NCBI GenBank assembly: GCA_946221915.1 | Contig: CAMIKG010000010.1 | Location: forward strand, 42,502-106,501 | DNA from: an uncultured Erwinia sp. | GTDB lineage: Bacteria; Pseudomonadota; Gammaproteobacteria; Enterobacterales; Enterobacteriaceae | Length of the DNA stretch: 64,000 nucleotides | Reading direction: 5' to 3' | Part shown: positions 18,299 through 27,062 of the stretch, piece after piece | Numbering within the stretch: position 1 is the stretch's first letter | Layout of the letters: every line of letters starts with the position of its first letter | Position numbers and translations under genes: made by a program | The notes under the pieces: model-generated | What the model saw: only the letters and a program-made list of their open reading frames with translations | Told to the model about the DNA's origin: nothing | The model's database searches: none

Positions 18299-19483
18299 TT
18301 ACTGTGCGGCCGGGAAATGCAGGGTGGGAAACGGCGGAAAATCCTGCGCTGATTTGCCCAGTAAACGGTCCGGGGCGAAATCGCGCAATAGCGCCGGACG
18401 CTGCTCCTGCAGTACCTCTTCCGCCACCAGCCGCCCCAGCAGCGGCGCCAGCGTGATGCCGCTGTGGGTCACCAGCAGATACACCCGGCGCTGCGGCGTG
18501 ACATAACCGATGCCCGGCAGGCCATCGGCCGGCCGCGAACGCTGCCCCACCGCGATACGCTCAATCTGCGCCGCGCCGCTGCTGGCAAACAGCCGCCGGT
18601 AACGCGCGAGGATCTCCTGGCCGACAGAACCGTTGATGGCGGCGGGTGCCGCGGGATTAGCCTGGCTGTCGAGATCGGTGGCCTGCAGCAACAGACGCCC
18701 GCCGCCATCGGGACGTACATTCAGTTCCGGGGTGATCAGATTGGCCTGCAGCTGCGTCAGCTGCGGGAAGGTGTAAGCCAGAAAACCGCAGGCGATTTTA
18801 TCTGGCAGGTTGGCATCAATCATCGCCAGTTGCAGTCCCAGCCGCGCCATCAGCTCCGGCGACCAGCGTCCGGTAGCGAGTACCACTTCATCACCCTGCC
18901 AGCTTGTGCCATCCGCCAGCTGCAGCGTCACGCCGTGCGACTGCTCGTTGATATCAATGATGTCGCTGCCGCTGTGCAGCGTGGCGCCCAGTTCACGCGC
19001 TTCGGCCCATAGCCGGGCAAGAAATATCGTCGGGTATAACAGGCATTCCGAGGGGAAAAACCAGAGATCGCCCGCACGCGGATCGATGCGAATTTCCGGC
19101 ACCCTGCGCTGCAGCTGCTGCCGGGTGATCGGCTCTGCCGGATAATCCAGCTGCTGCAGCTTCGCCACGCGATCGGCCAGCCGCTGCTGAGCGACACTGT
19201 CGACCGCCCACTCATAGGTGCCGGTCTCTATCAGCCAGCGCCCTTCCGACGTGGTGCTGTGCTGCAGCTGTTTATGTTCGTCCACCGCCGCCGCGTTTAA
19301 CCGATGGTAGCTTTCGGGCATCTTGCCATTCGAGTTAACCCAGGCGAACGTGGTGCTGCTGGTACCTGCGCCGGGGTAGCTGCGTTCAAAAATCGTCACT
19401 TCAGCGCCCTGTAACGCCAGCGAACGGGCAACAGACAGCCCCAGCACGCCCGCACCAATCACAGCAATTTTCTTTACCGCCAT
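18299..19483 (-). CDS. FAD-dependent amine/D-amino-acid oxidoreductase (DAO family)
   Basis: 394 aa with an N-terminal Rossmann FAD site (IAVIGAGVLGLSVARSLALQGAEVTIFER) and the later FAWVNSNGK and VVLATGRWSPELM segments. The C-terminal SRPADGLPGIG and VTHSGITLAPLLGRLVAEEVL match glycine oxidase/DAO-type enzymes. It would oxidise an amine or amino acid using FAD. It lies upstream of the GNAT/ABC/monooxygenase operon in the same direction with a 240-bp gap, so it may be expressed separately but serve the same pathway. Confidence 0.88.
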   Translation of the reverse strand: MAVKKIAVIGAGVLGLSVARSLALQGAEVTIFERSYPGAGTSSTTFAWVNSNGKMPESYHRLNAAAVDEHKQLQHSTTSEGRWLIETGTYEWAVDSVAQQRLADRVAKLQQLDYPAEPITRQQLQRRVPEIRIDPRAGDLWFFPSECLLYPTIFLARLWAEARELGATLHSGSDIIDINEQSHGVTLQLADGTSWQGDEVVLATGRWSPELMARLGLQLAMIDANLPDKIACGFLAYTFPQLTQLQANLITPELNVRPDGGGRLLLQATDLDSQANPAAPAAINGSVGQEILARYRRLFASSGAAQIERIAVGQRSRPADGLPGIGYVTPQRRVYLLVTHSGITLAPLLGRLVAEEVLQEQRPALLRDFAPDRLLGKSAQDFPPFPTLHFPAAQ

Positions 19484-19572
19484 GCTTCTTTTACTCCTGT
19501 TTTCTCACGCTACGCAGCAGTCAGGGATAAAACAATTTTTAGCAGACAGCAACTTCTCTCTCGCTAAGCAAC

Positions 19573-19594
19573 AAAATGTTATATCATCACAACT
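19573..19594 (+). promoter_or_regulatory. Zur-like box before the small Cys-rich protein
   Basis: AAAATGTTATATCATCACAAC contains the AAATGTTATA half-site of the enterobacterial Zur consensus followed by an imperfect second half. It resembles the asymmetric znu-type box. It lies about 30 bp upstream of the GTG start at 19625. Assigned by motif and by its zinc-related neighbours. Confidence 0.6.
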
Positions 19595-19624
19595 CTTAGT
19601 GCTTAGCGTGAGAAAGGAGGACGT

Positions 19625-19864
19625 GTGAACAAATATTTTTCGCTGGTGGTGCTGTCGCTGATAGCCAGTAAAGCCAGCGCATTTCAGGCCAAAACCGCGT
19701 TTACAGAGAGCAGTGAGCCACAGGTTCCAGGCGAAGTGACCGCGCCATTTTTAGGTTTTCACGCGCTGGATTCGCAAACCATTCACCCGGGCACCTGTGA
19801 TGCCGTTTCGGTGAACGGCTGTGGCTGTCCGTTCTGCGTGCAGCTGCGTAACAGCGGCCGCTGA
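19625..19864 (+). CDS. Small secreted Cys-rich protein next to COG0523 genes
   Basis: 79 aa, GTG start with a strong AGGAGG 4 bp upstream. A short signal peptide (MNKYFSLVVLSLIASKASA, cleavage after ASA) predicts export. The mature part is about 60 residues and ends in HPGTCDAVSVNGCGCPFC, with four Cys and nearby His residues that could bind zinc or form disulfides. It is preceded by a Zur-like box. It ends 1 bp short of the converging COG0523 gene. I do not recognise a named family. A periplasmic metal-binding or metal-delivery role is an inference. Confidence 0.7.
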   Translation: MNKYFSLVVLSLIASKASAFQAKTAFTESSEPQVPGEVTAPFLGFHALDSQTIHPGTCDAVSVNGCGCPFCVQLRNSGR

Positions 19865-19865
19865 T

Positions 19866-21068
19866 TCACGCTTGCAGACGCGCCACGCGCTGCGGCCAGG
19901 GGTCGTTAAACTGGCCGCCCGACTGCCACCAGGCGATCTCTTCTTCCGTGAGAAAACAGCGCTGCAGCGCCTGCACAAACGGCGCTAGCTCACGCGTCTG
20001 GCCGATGACCGTCAGACGACAGCGCCGGTCGCCGAAACGTCCTGGCATTGCCTGTAACTGACGCGTCAGAGCCGCCCGCTCCTCCGCGCTCAGCAAATTG
20101 TCGCGGTGCTGCAATACGCCCGCCTTCCAGTAGCTGATAAATTCCAGACTGATACTGCCCGCCGCCTGATTCCACAGCAGCGCCAGATCGTCGCGCGTCG
20201 GCAGCCAGAAAAAGCCTTTGCTGCGATGAATACCACGGCCAAGAAACTGCTGATAAGTGTCCCACAGCCGCTGCGGATGAAATGGCCGGTCATCCTCCAG
20301 CACCTGCGAACCAATATCGTACGGCAGCGCGTCAGGCTGCGCGGGCAGGCTTTCGACCTCCGCTTCCAGCTCGCGAATCAGCTGCGCCACGCGGTGGAAA
20401 TCGTACTCAGCCATCGCCAGCACATCATCCAGCTTCAGATTGCCCCACGGCACCGCCATCACCGCCACCTGCAGATTCAGCGGGTGGATTGCCTGCGCAA
20501 TCGCGGTAATCGTGGTCAGCGACAGGCGGTCGCTTTTGGTCAGCAGCAGATGGCTGCAAAACATGATCTGCTCCGCCAGCAGGTTCTCCACCGCGCGCAG
20601 CCCGCGCTGCAGGTTGTGCTGCAGACGCGGGATGAGTTCTCTGCCTGCGGCAAAGTCATCATTCAGCATCACGCTGTCCACCAGCGATAAATAGCCGTGC
20701 AGGCTGACGCGCGACTGCTGGCGGAAATACTTCACCAGCGGCAGCGGATGACTGCTGCCCGAGGTCTCCAGCAGAATAAGGTCGGGCGTCTGATGCGCCA
20801 GCAGCTGAGCCAGCGCCGCGTCCAGCTTCTTAATACCGCCCACGCTGCTGATGCTGTCGGCGGAGATGGTGACAAAGTTGTTTTGCGCCGCGCTGACCAT
20901 TTCGGTATTGGCAATCAGCACGCCATCGACGTCCAGTTCGCTCATATCGTTAACGATAATACAGACCGACAGCGCTCTCTCATGCGCCTGCGCCAGCAGG
21001 CTTTTCAGCAGCGTGGTTTTCCCGGCGCCAAGGAAGCCGTTGAGGATAGTGAGGGGGACTTTTTTCAT
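19866..21068 (-). CDS. G3E GTPase of the COG0523 family lacking the CXCC motif
   Basis: 400 aa. The GTPase core is intact: Walker A GFLGAGKTTLL, a Walker B-like LILLETSGSSHPLPLV and guanine motif TKSD. The C-terminal domain has RPFHPQRLW and SKGFFWLPTRDD. Where family members carry the metal motif (NGCICCTLRE), this protein has ADSISSVGG; residues 72-75 are Ser-Ile-Ser-Ser, encoded at 20844-20855 by AGC-ATC-AGC-AGC. ATG 21068 is chosen over an upstream TTG. It follows the canonical paralogue by 67 bp in one operon, behind a Zur-like box. It is likely a zinc-related metallochaperone variant. Confidence 0.87.
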   Translation of the reverse strand: MKKVPLTILNGFLGAGKTTLLKSLLAQAHERALSVCIIVNDMSELDVDGVLIANTEMVSAAQNNFVTISADSISSVGGIKKLDAALAQLLAHQTPDLILLETSGSSHPLPLVKYFRQQSRVSLHGYLSLVDSVMLNDDFAAGRELIPRLQHNLQRGLRAVENLLAEQIMFCSHLLLTKSDRLSLTTITAIAQAIHPLNLQVAVMAVPWGNLKLDDVLAMAEYDFHRVAQLIRELEAEVESLPAQPDALPYDIGSQVLEDDRPFHPQRLWDTYQQFLGRGIHRSKGFFWLPTRDDLALLWNQAAGSISLEFISYWKAGVLQHRDNLLSAEERAALTRQLQAMPGRFGDRRCRLTVIGQTRELAPFVQALQRCFLTEEEIAWWQSGGQFNDPWPQRVARLQA

Positions 21069-21109
21069 GCGGATGTTCCACAACAAGGCAATGATAATAG
21101 CGGTAACTG

Positions 21110-21129
21110 CCCCGGCGGTGACGCCGGGG
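21110..21129 (-). other. GC-rich hairpin between the two COG0523 genes
   Basis: CCCCGGCG-GTGA-CGCCGGGG is a perfect 8-bp stem in the 67-bp spacer. No T-run follows on the minus strand, so it is not a classical terminator. It may be an attenuator or a mRNA-processing or stability element between the paralogues. Confidence 0.45.
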
Positions 21130-21135
21130 CGCAGA

Positions 21136-22359
21136 TTAATGCACTAGCCAGGATTCAAAAGGATCGCTGAATTTCATCCAGCCATCCGGCCCCTGCGCCA
21201 GCTCGCTGTCGTCGAGCAGCGCCGCCTCCAGCTTGCTGCGTAATGCCGCTTCATCCATATCGATGCCGATAAACACCAGCTCCTGGCGCGCATCGCCAAT
21301 GCCATCAATCCAGTTCGCCATAATGAATTCCAGCGATGCGCTGTCCACCGGCCAGCGTTCTTTCGGCACACTTGCCCACCACATGCCCGCCAGTCCCTGA
21401 CGCGAGACGCCGCCCGCCTGCGACCATGAACCGGCGAAGGAAGGCCGCGTTGCCAGCCAGAAGAAACCTTTGGAGCGCACCACGCCGGGCATATCGTGCT
21501 TAATCACCTGCCACAGCCGCTGCGGATGGAAAGGACGGCGCGCGCGGAAGACAAAGTTGCTGATGCCATACTCTTCGGTTTCCGGCGCATGGCTGCCGCG
21601 CAGTTCCTGTAACCAGCCCGGCGCCTGCGCGGCTTCATCGAAGTCAAACAGGCCGGTATCCAGCAGCCGATCCAGCGGCACTTTGCCGAAACGGGCGATT
21701 TCGATTTTGGCGCGTGGATTGAGGCCATGCAGGATGGCGATTAACTTCTCCTGCTGCTGCGGCGTGATCAGATCGGTTTTGTTCAGCACCAGCACGTCAC
21801 AAAATTCAATCTGGTCGATCAGTAAATCCACTACCGTGCGCTCATCTTCCTCACCGAGCGATTCACCGCGCGACTGAATACTGTCGCCGGAGCCGTAATC
21901 GTGCATAAAGTTAAACGCATCCACTACCGTTACCATGGTGTCCAGCCGCGCCACCTCAGAGAGACTCTGCCCGCCGTCGTCGGTGAAGGTAAAGGTTTCG
22001 GCGACCGGTAACGGTTCAGCGATGCCGGTCGATTCAATCACCAGGTGATCGAAACGCCCCTCTTTCGCCAGCCGGTTTACTTCCAGCAGTAAATCTTCAC
22101 GCAGGGTGCAGCAGATGCAGCCATTACTCATTTCCACCAGTTTTTCATCGGTGCGCGACAGCTCTGCCCCGCCGTCCCTGACCAGCGCGGCATCGATATT
22201 CACCTCGGACATATCATTGACAATCACCGCCACCCGCCGCCCTTCGCGGTTGTTTAGGATATGATTTAACAGTGTGGTTTTCCCTGCGCCCAAAAACCCG
22301 GACAGCACGGTCACGGGGAGCCGGCTATCTGCCACCTGTTCCTCTGCATACATTGACAT
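21136..22359 (-). CDS. Canonical COG0523 G3E GTPase (putative zinc metallochaperone)
   Basis: 407 aa. Walker A GFLGAGKTTLL at 21-31, then C81-I-C-C84 in MSNGCICCTLRED, ESTGIAEPLPV, NKTD guanine motif and a C-terminal CobW_C domain (RPFHPQRLW, RSKGFFWLATRP). Members of the Zur-controlled subgroup (YciC/ZagA/ZigA) bind Zn and GTP and supply zinc to client enzymes in starvation. The start at 22359 is supported by AAGAGG 6 bp upstream; a GTG at 22380 is an alternative. A near-perfect Zur-type palindrome is about 70 bp upstream. Confidence 0.92.
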   Translation of the reverse strand: MSMYAEEQVADSRLPVTVLSGFLGAGKTTLLNHILNNREGRRVAVIVNDMSEVNIDAALVRDGGAELSRTDEKLVEMSNGCICCTLREDLLLEVNRLAKEGRFDHLVIESTGIAEPLPVAETFTFTDDGGQSLSEVARLDTMVTVVDAFNFMHDYGSGDSIQSRGESLGEEDERTVVDLLIDQIEFCDVLVLNKTDLITPQQQEKLIAILHGLNPRAKIEIARFGKVPLDRLLDTGLFDFDEAAQAPGWLQELRGSHAPETEEYGISNFVFRARRPFHPQRLWQVIKHDMPGVVRSKGFFWLATRPSFAGSWSQAGGVSRQGLAGMWWASVPKERWPVDSASLEFIMANWIDGIGDARQELVFIGIDMDEAALRSKLEAALLDDSELAQGPDGWMKFSDPFESWLVH

Positions 22360-22429
22360 CTGGTACCTCTTAGCAAGCACAACGCTTTTTCAACCGATGA
22401 AGTGACAACACTCCACACTCACAATTTAC

Positions 22430-22447
22430 GTTATGTTATAACATTAC
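22430..22447 (-). promoter_or_regulatory. Zur box upstream of the COG0523 pair
   Basis: GTTATGTTATAACATTAC contains the perfect palindrome ATGTTATAACAT, matching the enterobacterial Zur half-site (ATGTTATA) on both strands. It is about 70 bp before the start of the canonical COG0523 gene, in promoter position. Confidence 0.7.
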
Positions 22448-22618
22448 AACTATCAATGCCAGTACGGGAAATGGGGTCATGGTAAAGGGTCAATCGCATT
22501 GATAACGTGCAGCCCGCCATCACTGACGATCAGCACAGTGAATGTCGCCCGCAGTGGACTGGCGTCAAAACGCAGCAGAACTTTCGCAGCAGAAAGAAGA
22601 GGATTGATGGCCGGGGAA

Positions 22619-22903
22619 TTAACCGAAGGTGTGCGCGGTACGGGCCGTGGAGTAGATAAAATGCAGCATCGGCTCAGCGTCCGTGTCCGGGCCGCTGCGC
22701 ATAATTTTCTCTCTCAGCCATTCAATTTCGCTGAGGATCTCGCTGCTGAAAAGATGGTTGTTCTGCGCGTTACGCAGCCACTTCAGCATAAAATCATTTT
22801 TGCGGCGTACGGTAGGTAATCTCCCGTGGTGACGGGAGATCCCCAGCGCAACCAGCAGACAGAAATATAAATGCAGCCGCTGTTCAAAATGCATCATAGC
22901 CAT
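22619..22903 (-). CDS. Hypothetical helical protein
   Basis: 94-aa open frame with no family I recognise. It begins MAMMHFEQRLHLYFCLLVAL and contains a plausible helical stretch (FSSEILSEIEWLREKIM). A weak GAG-type ribosome site lies about 6 bp before the start. It is alone between the COG0523 operon and the aldehyde dehydrogenase gene. The 22451-22618 stretch next to it shows no convincing gene. It could be spurious, but codon composition and length fit a small real gene. Confidence 0.45.
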   Translation of the reverse strand: MAMMHFEQRLHLYFCLLVALGISRHHGRLPTVRRKNDFMLKWLRNAQNNHLFSSEILSEIEWLREKIMRSGPDTDAEPMLHFIYSTARTAHTFG

Positions 22904-22970
22904 CTTAATCTCACGTATTTTCCGGCCTCTGAAATACGATCAGGGCTGCAATTCTGGGTTTACCGGTTGC

Positions 22971-24467
22971 TTAACCGGCGGACACATCAATCCAGATGGT
23001 TTTCAGTTCGGTGTACTGATCGTGCGCGAACACCGACTTGTCACGGCCGCCAAAGCCAGACTGTTTGTAACCGCCAAACGGCGTGGTGGCATCCCCTTCA
23101 CCGAAGCAGTTCACCGTCACGGTACCCGCACGCACGGCGCGTGAGACCGTAATCGCTTTGCGCAGGTTGCCGGTATACACCGACGCCGCCAGGCCATAAG
23201 GGGTATCGTTCGCCAGCTCAATCGCTTCATCCTGGCTACGGAAGGTGGTGACACACAGTACCGGGCCGAAGATCTCTTCACGGAACAGCGTACTGTCGCG
23301 GCTGACACCATCAATAATGGTCGGCTGAACATACACACCCTGCTCGGTACTGCCGCCGTGGATCACGTTCAGCTTCTCTGCGCGGGCGATATCCAGATAG
23401 CCGCTGACTTTCTGGAAATGTTCGCGGCTGACCATCGCACCAAGGCGGTTGCTGGCATCCAGCGGATTGCCCATGGTCCACTCGCCCAGCTTGTCGGCCA
23501 TCAGCGCCAGCAGACGATCTTTAACGGATTCCTCCACCAGCAGACGCGAGGTTGCCGAACAGTTTTCGCCCATATTCCACAGCGCGCCATTCAGTACCTG
23601 CTCCGCCACCTTGTTCAGATCTTCCGCATCCGCAAACACGATCGCCGGGTTTTTACCGCCACACTCCAGCACCACCTTTTTCAGATTGGAATCGGCGGCG
23701 TAGCGCAGGAAGCGGCGACCGGTGGCGGTGGAGCCGGTAAAGCTCACCATATCGATATCCGGATGCAGGCCAATTGGCTCTCCCACCTCTTTGCCCGTAC
23801 CGGTAACGATATTCAGCACCCCCGCCGGAATGCCTGCTTCGTGCGCTAACTCTGCGACACGCAGCGCGGTCAGCGACGTCTGTTCAGCCGGTTTAATAAT
23901 CACCGAACAGCCTGCCGCCAGCGCCGGACCAATCTTCCACGCCAGCATCAGCAGCGGGAAGTTCCATGGCAGCACGCAGCCCACCACGCCAATCGGCTCA
24001 CGCACGATCAACGTCATGGCGTCGTTGCCGGTCGGTGCGCTGTGGTCATACAGCTTGTCGATGGCCTCGGCATGCCATTTCACAATGTGAATGGTTTCCG
24101 GCACATCCACGGCCAGGCACTCGCCCACTGGCTTGCCACTGTCGAGACTTTCCAGCACAGCCAGTTCTTCGCTGTTCTGCTCCAGCAGCTCCGCCAGTTT
24201 CAGCAACACGCTTTTGCGTGCCGCTGGCGCCAGCAAACGCCAGCTTCCCTGCTCAAAAGCCGCACGAGCCTGTTCCACGGCAAAATCCACATCCACACTG
24301 CTGCAGGCAGCAATATTCGTCAGCCGCTCGCCCGTGGCCGGATTGACAGTGACCAGCGTTTTTCCTGACGCGGCGGGGACAAAAGCACCGTTAATAAACG
24401 CCTTGTCCGGCAGCGCCAGGGAACGTGCGATCGCCGCGTAGTCTTTTCCCGTTTGCTCTGTGCTCAT
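22971..24467 (-). CDS. NAD(P)+-dependent aldehyde dehydrogenase (PuuC/betaine-aldehyde type)
   Basis: 498 aa. The catalytic Cys is in NMGENCSATSRL and the general base Glu in VVLECGGKNP. The cofactor region has PWNFPLLM and FTGSTATGRR, and the C-terminal TPFGGYKQSGFGGRD is typical. It oxidises an aldehyde to the acid; similarity is to gamma-glutamyl-aminobutyraldehyde and betaine-aldehyde dehydrogenases. AGGAGG lies just upstream of a tandem ATG; the second (24467) is chosen for better spacing. It follows the DapA-family gene by 9 bp, so the two act in one pathway. Confidence 0.9.
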   Translation of the reverse strand: MSTEQTGKDYAAIARSLALPDKAFINGAFVPAASGKTLVTVNPATGERLTNIAACSSVDVDFAVEQARAAFEQGSWRLLAPAARKSVLLKLAELLEQNSEELAVLESLDSGKPVGECLAVDVPETIHIVKWHAEAIDKLYDHSAPTGNDAMTLIVREPIGVVGCVLPWNFPLLMLAWKIGPALAAGCSVIIKPAEQTSLTALRVAELAHEAGIPAGVLNIVTGTGKEVGEPIGLHPDIDMVSFTGSTATGRRFLRYAADSNLKKVVLECGGKNPAIVFADAEDLNKVAEQVLNGALWNMGENCSATSRLLVEESVKDRLLALMADKLGEWTMGNPLDASNRLGAMVSREHFQKVSGYLDIARAEKLNVIHGGSTEQGVYVQPTIIDGVSRDSTLFREEIFGPVLCVTTFRSQDEAIELANDTPYGLAASVYTGNLRKAITVSRAVRAGTVTVNCFGEGDATTPFGGYKQSGFGGRDKSVFAHDQYTELKTIWIDVSAG

Positions 24468-24476
24468 CATGCCTCC

Positions 24477-25379
24477 TTACACTACCGTTACAGCGGCAAC
24501 GTTACGTTTCACGCCTTCGATCACGGCCTTCAGCTGCTCTTTCTCAGCGTCATCCAGACCCTGCAGTGGCGCACGAACCGGACCCGTGGCGATCCCGTTC
24601 AGCTCAACGCCGTATTTGATCGACTGAACAAACTTACCGCCATCGAGGAAGTTCATCAGTGGCATCATCGCCGCCATGATTTTGCGTCCTTTGTCGAAAT
24701 CTTTCTCGACCACACAGGCGGTATGCAGCGCGACATGCTCACGCGGAATGAAGTTGGAACCGGCGCAAACCCAGCTGTGCGCGCCCCAGGCGAAGAACTC
24801 CAGCGCCTGATCGTCCCAGCCGCAGGACAGTGCGATATTCGGGAATTTACACGCCAGCAGATGCAGGTTATTCAGGTCGCCGGAACTCTCTTTGATGGCA
24901 ACAACATTTTTGGAGCGGCTGACTTCGGTGAAGAAGGTTTCGCCCATGCTGACGCCCATACGGCCCGGGTAGTTGTACAGCATGATCGGCAGATCAGCCG
25001 CTTTGTCGACCGTCAGCGCATGGTGGGCGTTTTCCAGTTCGGTTGGCAGCGCATACGGCGGTGTGGTGACCAGGATGGCGTCCGCTTTGATTTCGCGCGC
25101 ATGTTTGGCGTAAGCAACAGCGTCTTCAGTGCGGATAGCACCAGTGCCGACGATCAGCGGCAGGCGGGAGCCGATCACTTTACGTGCATGCTCCGCCAGC
25201 GCCATACGCTCTTCCGCGCTCTGCGCGTAATATTCGCCGGTGGAACCGCCGATAATGATACCGTGAATACGGGCTTCAATCAGTGATTCCAGCACCTCAG
25301 TAAAACGGTCAAAATCAATCGTGCCGTCAGCAGCGTAAGGCGTTACTGCAGGGGTATAAATGCCGTTAAATGTAAACAC
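24477..25379 (-). CDS. DapA-family class I aldolase / dehydratase
   Basis: 300 aa, a TIM barrel of the dihydrodipicolinate synthase/N-acetylneuraminate lyase family. The Schiff-base Lys is K163 (VVAIKESSGD), the catalytic Tyr Y137 (YNYPGR), and the keto-acid binding motif GSTGEY is at 45-50. It is not the biosynthetic DapA by context. With the aldehyde dehydrogenase downstream it resembles 2-keto-3-deoxy acid or hydroxyproline-type catabolic modules, in which the aldolase or dehydratase makes a semialdehyde that the dehydrogenase oxidises. The exact substrate is unknown. Confidence 0.87.
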   Translation of the reverse strand: MFTFNGIYTPAVTPYAADGTIDFDRFTEVLESLIEARIHGIIIGGSTGEYYAQSAEERMALAEHARKVIGSRLPLIVGTGAIRTEDAVAYAKHAREIKADAILVTTPPYALPTELENAHHALTVDKAADLPIMLYNYPGRMGVSMGETFFTEVSRSKNVVAIKESSGDLNNLHLLACKFPNIALSCGWDDQALEFFAWGAHSWVCAGSNFIPREHVALHTACVVEKDFDKGRKIMAAMMPLMNFLDGGKFVQSIKYGVELNGIATGPVRAPLQGLDDAEKEQLKAVIEGVKRNVAAVTVV

Positions 25380-25863
25380 GTTCTTCTCCAGATTAAGTTA
25401 GGGGGGACCACAGATTGCCAGATATCTCTGCAGACCCTGAGGTGCGACAAAAAGGTCCATGTATGCCGGGACAGCGCCCCGGTGAACAAATCCGCTACCC
25501 ACCACAGTGCGTTTATCGCTCTGCCGGTGGAACCTGTTTGTTAAAAATTTGCATATATGAGGTGAACAGGTCAACGCTGTAAAAAATTTTGTATACAGGA
25601 AAAATACAAAGCAAATACAGTTTAATAGAAAAAAACACCACCACTAAAAAAACTAAATCATAAAAATCAATGAGATAGATTTGTTTTATTTGTGTTATAT
25701 TTTTCTATTATTTTTTTAATATGGATCACAATCTTGAATTCTGGCGGCAGAAAGCGTATTTACACACGTCCGATGGCAGCATACGTTTATGGCAGGATTT
25801 AACCTGAATTTAACAGCTCAACATCGCAGCTGACATTCAGGTAACACACAGAGGTAGCAGTAA
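25380..25863. promoter_or_regulatory. Divergent control region with TTTGTAT/ATACAAA inverted repeat
   Basis: 484-bp, AT-rich gap between the leftward aldolase operon and the rightward exporter gene. It contains the inverted repeat TTTGTAT (25588-25594) and ATACAAA (25604-25610). The left arm also overlaps the palindrome TGTATACA (25590-25597). GntR/FCD regulators bind T-G-T-n-n-n-A-C-A-like palindromes, so the FCD regulator encoded at 31129-31821 is a candidate ligand. No gene is seen here. Confidence 0.45.
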
Positions 25864-26775
25864 ATGACATATAATAAAGCAACACTGATTGGCTTGATCG
25901 CCGTGGTACTGTGGAGCGCCATTGTTGGCCTGATCAGGAGCGTCAGTGAGGGATTTGGCCCGGTAGGCGGCGCCGCCATGATCTACACCCTCAGCTCAGT
26001 GCTGCTGCTGTTTACCGTCGGCTTCCCCAATCTGCGCAAGTTCCCGCGCAGCTACTTAATTCTCGGCAGTGTGCTGTTCGTCGCTTATGAACTTTGCCTG
26101 TCATTATCTCTGGGTTTCGCCAATACCAGCCGCCAGGCGATTGAAGTGGGCATGGTGAATTATTTATGGCCGAGTATGACGATTGTATTAGCAGTGATCG
26201 TCAACCGACAGAAAACCAGCCCGTTAATTATTATCGGTATTATTCTGGCGATTGCCGGTATCGGCCGCGTGCTCGGCGGCAGCCAGGGTTTCTCGCTGAG
26301 TGAAATAGTATCGAATCTGCAATCCAATCCGCTAAGTTATGGCCTGGCCTTTGGTGGCGCCATTATTTGGGCGGTGTATTGTGCTGTGACGCAAAAAATT
26401 GCCAAAGGCAGCAATGGCATCACCCTGTTCTTTATGCTGACAGCATTAACACTGTGGGTGAAATATGCTGTTTCGCCGCAACCTGAATTTGCTATCGATA
26501 GCCATGTGCTGATTAATCTGGCGCTGGCAGCGGCCGCGATGGGCTTTGGTTATGCCGCCTGGAACATCGGTATTCTGCACGGTAACGTCACCGTGCTTGC
26601 CACGGCGTCCTACTTTATTCCGGTGATTTCCGCCATGCTGGCAGCGTTTATCCTGGATTCAGCACTGACCATCTACTTCTGGCAGGGCGCGGCCATGGTC
26701 AGCATCGGTTCGCTGATCTGCTGGTGGTCAACGCGTACCCGCGAATTAAAAAACCTGTCCAAACAAACATCGTAA
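25864..26775 (+). CDS. EamA/DMT-family exporter (YddG-like)
   Basis: 303 aa with ten predicted transmembrane helices in two EamA halves. The opening (TLIGLIAVVLWSAIVGLIRSVSEGFG) and the YLWPSMTIVLAVIVNRQ region resemble E. coli YddG, an exporter of aromatic amino acids and paraquat. It would act in the inner membrane as an efflux carrier. It is divergent from the aldolase/aldehyde dehydrogenase operon and is probably regulated from the same intergenic region. Confidence 0.85.
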   Translation: MTYNKATLIGLIAVVLWSAIVGLIRSVSEGFGPVGGAAMIYTLSSVLLLFTVGFPNLRKFPRSYLILGSVLFVAYELCLSLSLGFANTSRQAIEVGMVNYLWPSMTIVLAVIVNRQKTSPLIIIGIILAIAGIGRVLGGSQGFSLSEIVSNLQSNPLSYGLAFGGAIIWAVYCAVTQKIAKGSNGITLFFMLTALTLWVKYAVSPQPEFAIDSHVLINLALAAAAMGFGYAAWNIGILHGNVTVLATASYFIPVISAMLAAFILDSALTIYFWQGAAMVSIGSLICWWSTRTRELKNLSKQTS

Positions 26776-27062
26776 AAAAAGATTTTCTGTGCGGCGGTTA
26801 TTTACCGTCGCATAAGCCATCACGATAAAAAATAAAGCACAAATAATAATCACCATTTATTTTCGGCAAGAGAAATAAAAGCTCAGTGACAGCGAAATCA
26901 TTAAACTGAGCGAATCAAATCCCTACCCTGCTATGGGGTAATGATAACAGTGAAAAGCGTTATAAACCCTTTGCCATCAGCATTCACCTGCAAAGATGCT
27001 GCTGACAGCCCGTTGATTCAATTCTTTTTCTTATCACATCCACGGGAAAGACAGGAGTTAAT

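Noticed and set aside
22451..22618. Possible degraded C-terminus of a minus-strand gene
   Set aside because: An open stretch of about 65 codons without start or recognisable motif; cannot be distinguished from chance.
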